Source: a virus
Strand: one strand, 5' to 3'
IMG/VR virus record: IMGVR_UViG_3300024346_000501
Location: 1-24,231 of that record
Length of the DNA: 24,231 bases
Both the position numbers and the translations under genes were made by a program. Shown piece by piece: positions 22,707 to 24,231 of the stretch (position 1 is its first letter; each line of letters opens with the position of its first letter). A model generated the notes under the pieces. It did not search any database, was not told the origin of the DNA, and saw only the letters and a program-made list of their open reading frames with translations.

Positions 22707-23159
22707 TTACGCTACTTTTTCAAGGTATTCTAGAACAGTAACCCAGTTTGGAAACTCTTCGGTTCCAAAATGAATGTGCTTACCTTTGAATTCACCGGCT
22801 CCATTCTTGGTACGATCGTCAATCAAGAAGTCACCCATTAGCAAGTCCTTACGGTGAGAAAGCATCAAGCGCTTGTGAGCAAATTTACCGAGATTACGTT
22901 GAACCCAAATGCGTTTGTCCATCCAAGCTTGAGGATTACTCCACGGTGCAGTAGATAGAAAGAACACTTCGTGTTTTTCGGCTAGTTTTTTGATGGCTTC
23001 AATGGCACCTTCAATGGCTGGAGGATCGAGGAACAAACCTTTGTCAACACTAGTTAGCATACCAATCTTTTCAAGGCCTTGCTTACCGTGACGGGCTTCA
23101 ACGTGTTTTTCCAAATCGACCATCACTCCATCGAGGTCTACGTAAATAATCTTACTCAT
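22707..23159 (-). CDS. 5'(3')-deoxyribonucleotidase (HAD superfamily, NT5C type)
   Basis: The 150-residue protein has the HAD motifs in order: motif I YVDLDGVMVDLEKHV (nucleophile Asp8 and acid/base Asp10), motif II FFLSTAPWSNPQAW (Ser69-Thr70), motif III Lys104 in SHRKDLLMGD, and motif IV FLIDDRTKNGAGEF (Asp114-Asp115). The STAPW and LIDDRTKNG strings are typical of the NT5C family. It is nearer to this deoxyribonucleotidase group than to general HAD phosphatases. It removes the 5'-phosphate from dNMPs, and could rebalance pools together with the dCMP deaminase encoded about 6.4 kb downstream. The length is near that of other phage members. It lies four bases before the next start. Confidence 0.88.
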   Translation of the reverse strand: MSKIIYVDLDGVMVDLEKHVEARHGKQGLEKIGMLTSVDKGLFLDPPAIEGAIEAIKKLAEKHEVFFLSTAPWSNPQAWMDKRIWVQRNLGKFAHKRLMLSHRKDLLMGDFLIDDRTKNGAGEFKGKHIHFGTEEFPNWVTVLEYLEKVA

Positions 23160-23173
23160 GCTTTATCTTTAAG

Positions 23174-23374
23174 TTAGATGGCTAATATACTAAATTCTTT
23201 TGACTTGGTAAAATCCAAATCGACTTTTTTTACAGCTCCACCAGCTGCTTTGATGCGTACGTTAAATGGTACAATCCAAGCACTAAGATTATCTGAGTGG
23301 ATGATGGTCCAATGTTGGCCATCGTGTTCAAACACCTTAACACTTTTGGATTTTTGAAGCTTCTTTCGACCCAT
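23174..23374 (-). CDS. Unknown small basic protein
   Basis: This 66-residue protein is not recognised. It starts with a basic stretch (MGRKKLQKSKSVKVFEHD) and has strand-like pieces (HWTIIHSDNLSAWIVPFNVRI; VKKVDLDFTKSKEF). The sequence could form a small beta-barrel. Its ATG shares a base with the stop of a 25-residue frame just upstream (TAATG), which suggests that the two are translated together. Confidence 0.65.
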   Translation of the reverse strand: MGRKKLQKSKSVKVFEHDGQHWTIIHSDNLSAWIVPFNVRIKAAGGAVKKVDLDFTKSKEFSILAI

Positions 23375-23451
23375 TACTTGTGCTCTACTTCACCTTGCCA
23401 AAGATCTGCCCCGTGGCTTGAAGCTTCTTGTGTAACTGTGAACTGTGCCAT
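23374..23451 (-). CDS. Tiny 25-residue frame coupled to the next gene
   Basis: Between the stop at 23454 and the start at 23374 the only clean reading frame is 25 codons, starting MAQFTVTQEASSHGADL and ending VEHK. Its ATG lies two bases after the preceding stop, and its own TAA shares a base with the next ATG (TAATG), as in seven other junctions here. Such spacing makes it likely a real leader or small gene rather than chance. Whether the peptide works itself or only carries ribosomes to the next start cannot be told from sequence. Confidence 0.5.
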   Translation of the reverse strand: MAQFTVTQEASSHGADLWQGEVEHK

Positions 23452-23453
23452 GA

Positions 23454-23987
23454 TTAAATTTGATTGATGAGTTCTTTGATGCCATTGATTGCCATGTCAA
23501 GTGTGAGGTTTCCTTCGCGGTATTGATTGATCTCATCTTCAACGGCTGTCAATGTAGATTGCTTATTAAAATTCATATTCTCAGTTCGCTTCTTGAGACG
23601 ATTAAGAATCTCCTGTTGGTCTTGTATAGACTCTTGGTATTTTCGAGTCGTGTTACGGTAGTTAATAACTGCACGTGCAGCACAATTCATGCGCTCTTCG
23701 TGTGTATTTAACATGATGCGTTCTTTACATTTGTAAGTAACAGAAACTCCATCGTAACGATTGAAGATGTGATCAACCATGCGAGTTGGATTCAACTGAT
23801 AGATGGTCTCATCAGACAATTTACCATTGCGCAATCGCTTTCGACCAAAGCTACGACGGACGTAACCATTCTCGTAAAGATTGTAACACGTTTCGGTTTG
23901 AGGATCAAAATAGCTGACTGTACCGTTATCAGCTTGGCGTTGTGAAGTAATTTCAACGCACTTAAGGGTTAGCATTTTGTTTATCAT
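23454..23987 (-). CDS. Unknown protein with coiled-coil C-terminus
   Basis: The 177-residue protein is not recognised. The N-terminal half has strands and basic patches (SYFDPQTETCYNLYENGYVRRSFGRKRLRNG; TIYQLNPTRMVDHIF). The C-terminal half is a helix and coiled coil (NYRNTTRKYQESIQDQQEILNRLKKRTENMN). The RRSFGRKRLRNGK section is strongly basic. It may bind DNA or RNA, but the motifs are too general to say. It couples to the upstream gene by TAATG and lies two bases before the 25-residue frame. Confidence 0.7.
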   Translation of the reverse strand: MINKMLTLKCVEITSQRQADNGTVSYFDPQTETCYNLYENGYVRRSFGRKRLRNGKLSDETIYQLNPTRMVDHIFNRYDGVSVTYKCKERIMLNTHEERMNCAARAVINYRNTTRKYQESIQDQQEILNRLKKRTENMNFNKQSTLTAVEDEINQYREGNLTLDMAINGIKELINQI

Positions 23988-24231
23988 TAGTCTTGAATTT
24001 GAGGGTGAATATTGCGAAGGCGGGTTACATACCGCGGGTAATCGTAACCTTGAGTATCAACGAAGAACACAAACTCGTCAATAGTGATAATATGGAATTG
24101 TTCTTGCCCGTCTAGAACATCAGCAAAGAAACCATACATATCGTAATCATCAGAGTAATCATATTCCGGCAAAGATATCATAGCTTCCTTGACTGCATCG
24201 GGAAGCTTTGAGAAGTCAGTGTCTGTTACCT
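23987..24231 (-). CDS. Unknown protein, C-terminal part (5' end outside the window)
   Basis: The frame is open to the window edge with the reading VTDTDFSKLPDAVKEA before an internal ATG at 24181, so the start is probably upstream of the window. What can be seen is about 81 residues: a short helix and acidic SLPEYDYSDDYDMYGFFADVL, then IITIDEFVFFVDTQGYDYPRYV with strands, and a terminal NIHPQIQD. It is not recognised. Its stop shares a base with the next ATG. If the gene did start at 24181 it would be only 64 residues, but there is no sign of that. Confidence 0.6.
   Translation of the reverse strand, partial: VTDTDFSKLPDAVKEAMISLPEYDYSDDYDMYGFFADVLDGQEQFHIITIDEFVFFVDTQGYDYPRYVTRLRNIHPQIQD

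Noticed and set aside
1-24231. tRNA genes, CRISPR arrays, insertion sequences, attachment sites
   Set aside because: No non-coding gap is long enough for a tRNA, and no repeats or transposase or integrase motifs were seen.

Overview
The window reads as about 24 kb of a lytic, contractile-tailed (T4-like in the broad sense) bacteriophage genome, probably a large phage of a Bacteroidota-type host. All genes lie on the minus strand and are packed almost without gaps. The structural genes include recognisable gp25- and gp6-type baseplate wedge proteins, a gp5-type spike with an OB fold, a gp27-type hub candidate and a gp13-type neck candidate. Only one start codon (position 22018) has a Shine-Dalgarno-like sequence, and that one lies inside the upstream coding sequence. 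This lack fits a Bacteroidota host but does not prove it. No host, integrase, tRNA, CRISPR array or insertion sequence is visible. G+C is roughly 40% by eye.

Layout, in the direction of transcription (high to low coordinates): (1) 24231-20380 is a block of small, mostly unrecognised genes with a 5'(3')-deoxyribonucleotidase, a UV-damage endonuclease (UvdE type) and a small membrane protein; it ends at a strong terminator. (2) 20288-16347 is a late block of probable prohead-core or packaged internal proteins. Several begin with a shared leader of the form M-K-x-F-x-T-F-E-x-[FY], resembling the capsid-targeting leaders of T4 internal proteins, and the last is extremely acidic; a second terminator follows. 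(3) 16282-13307 holds a dCMP deaminase and six or seven small unknown genes, chained by short overlaps. (4) 13281-6854 is the baseplate/hub operon: a large structural protein, a LysM-like wedge candidate, the hub, a second structural protein, the spike and a low-complexity protein. (5) 6809-5451 encodes a protein with about four S1 RNA-binding domains and ends at a third terminator. (6) 5346-1 runs from an amidoligase-like enzyme with a pentapeptide-type beta-helix tail, through a gp13-like neck candidate, gp25, gp6 and a small protein, into the first 240 residues of a further baseplate protein that leaves the window.

Two regulatory patterns run through the window. A nonamer, TGATATATA (one copy AGATATATA), occurs in five short gaps directly upstream of late genes, twice immediately after a terminator; it is the best late-promoter candidate. 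Eight gene junctions are the pentanucleotide TAATG, where stop and start codons share one base, suggesting translational coupling without Shine-Dalgarno sequences.

The most interesting features are the amidoligase/beta-helix fusion inside the virion-structure operon, the phage S1-like protein in a genome that lacks Shine-Dalgarno sites, and the family of capsid-targeting leaders, including one copy now buried inside a larger reading frame.
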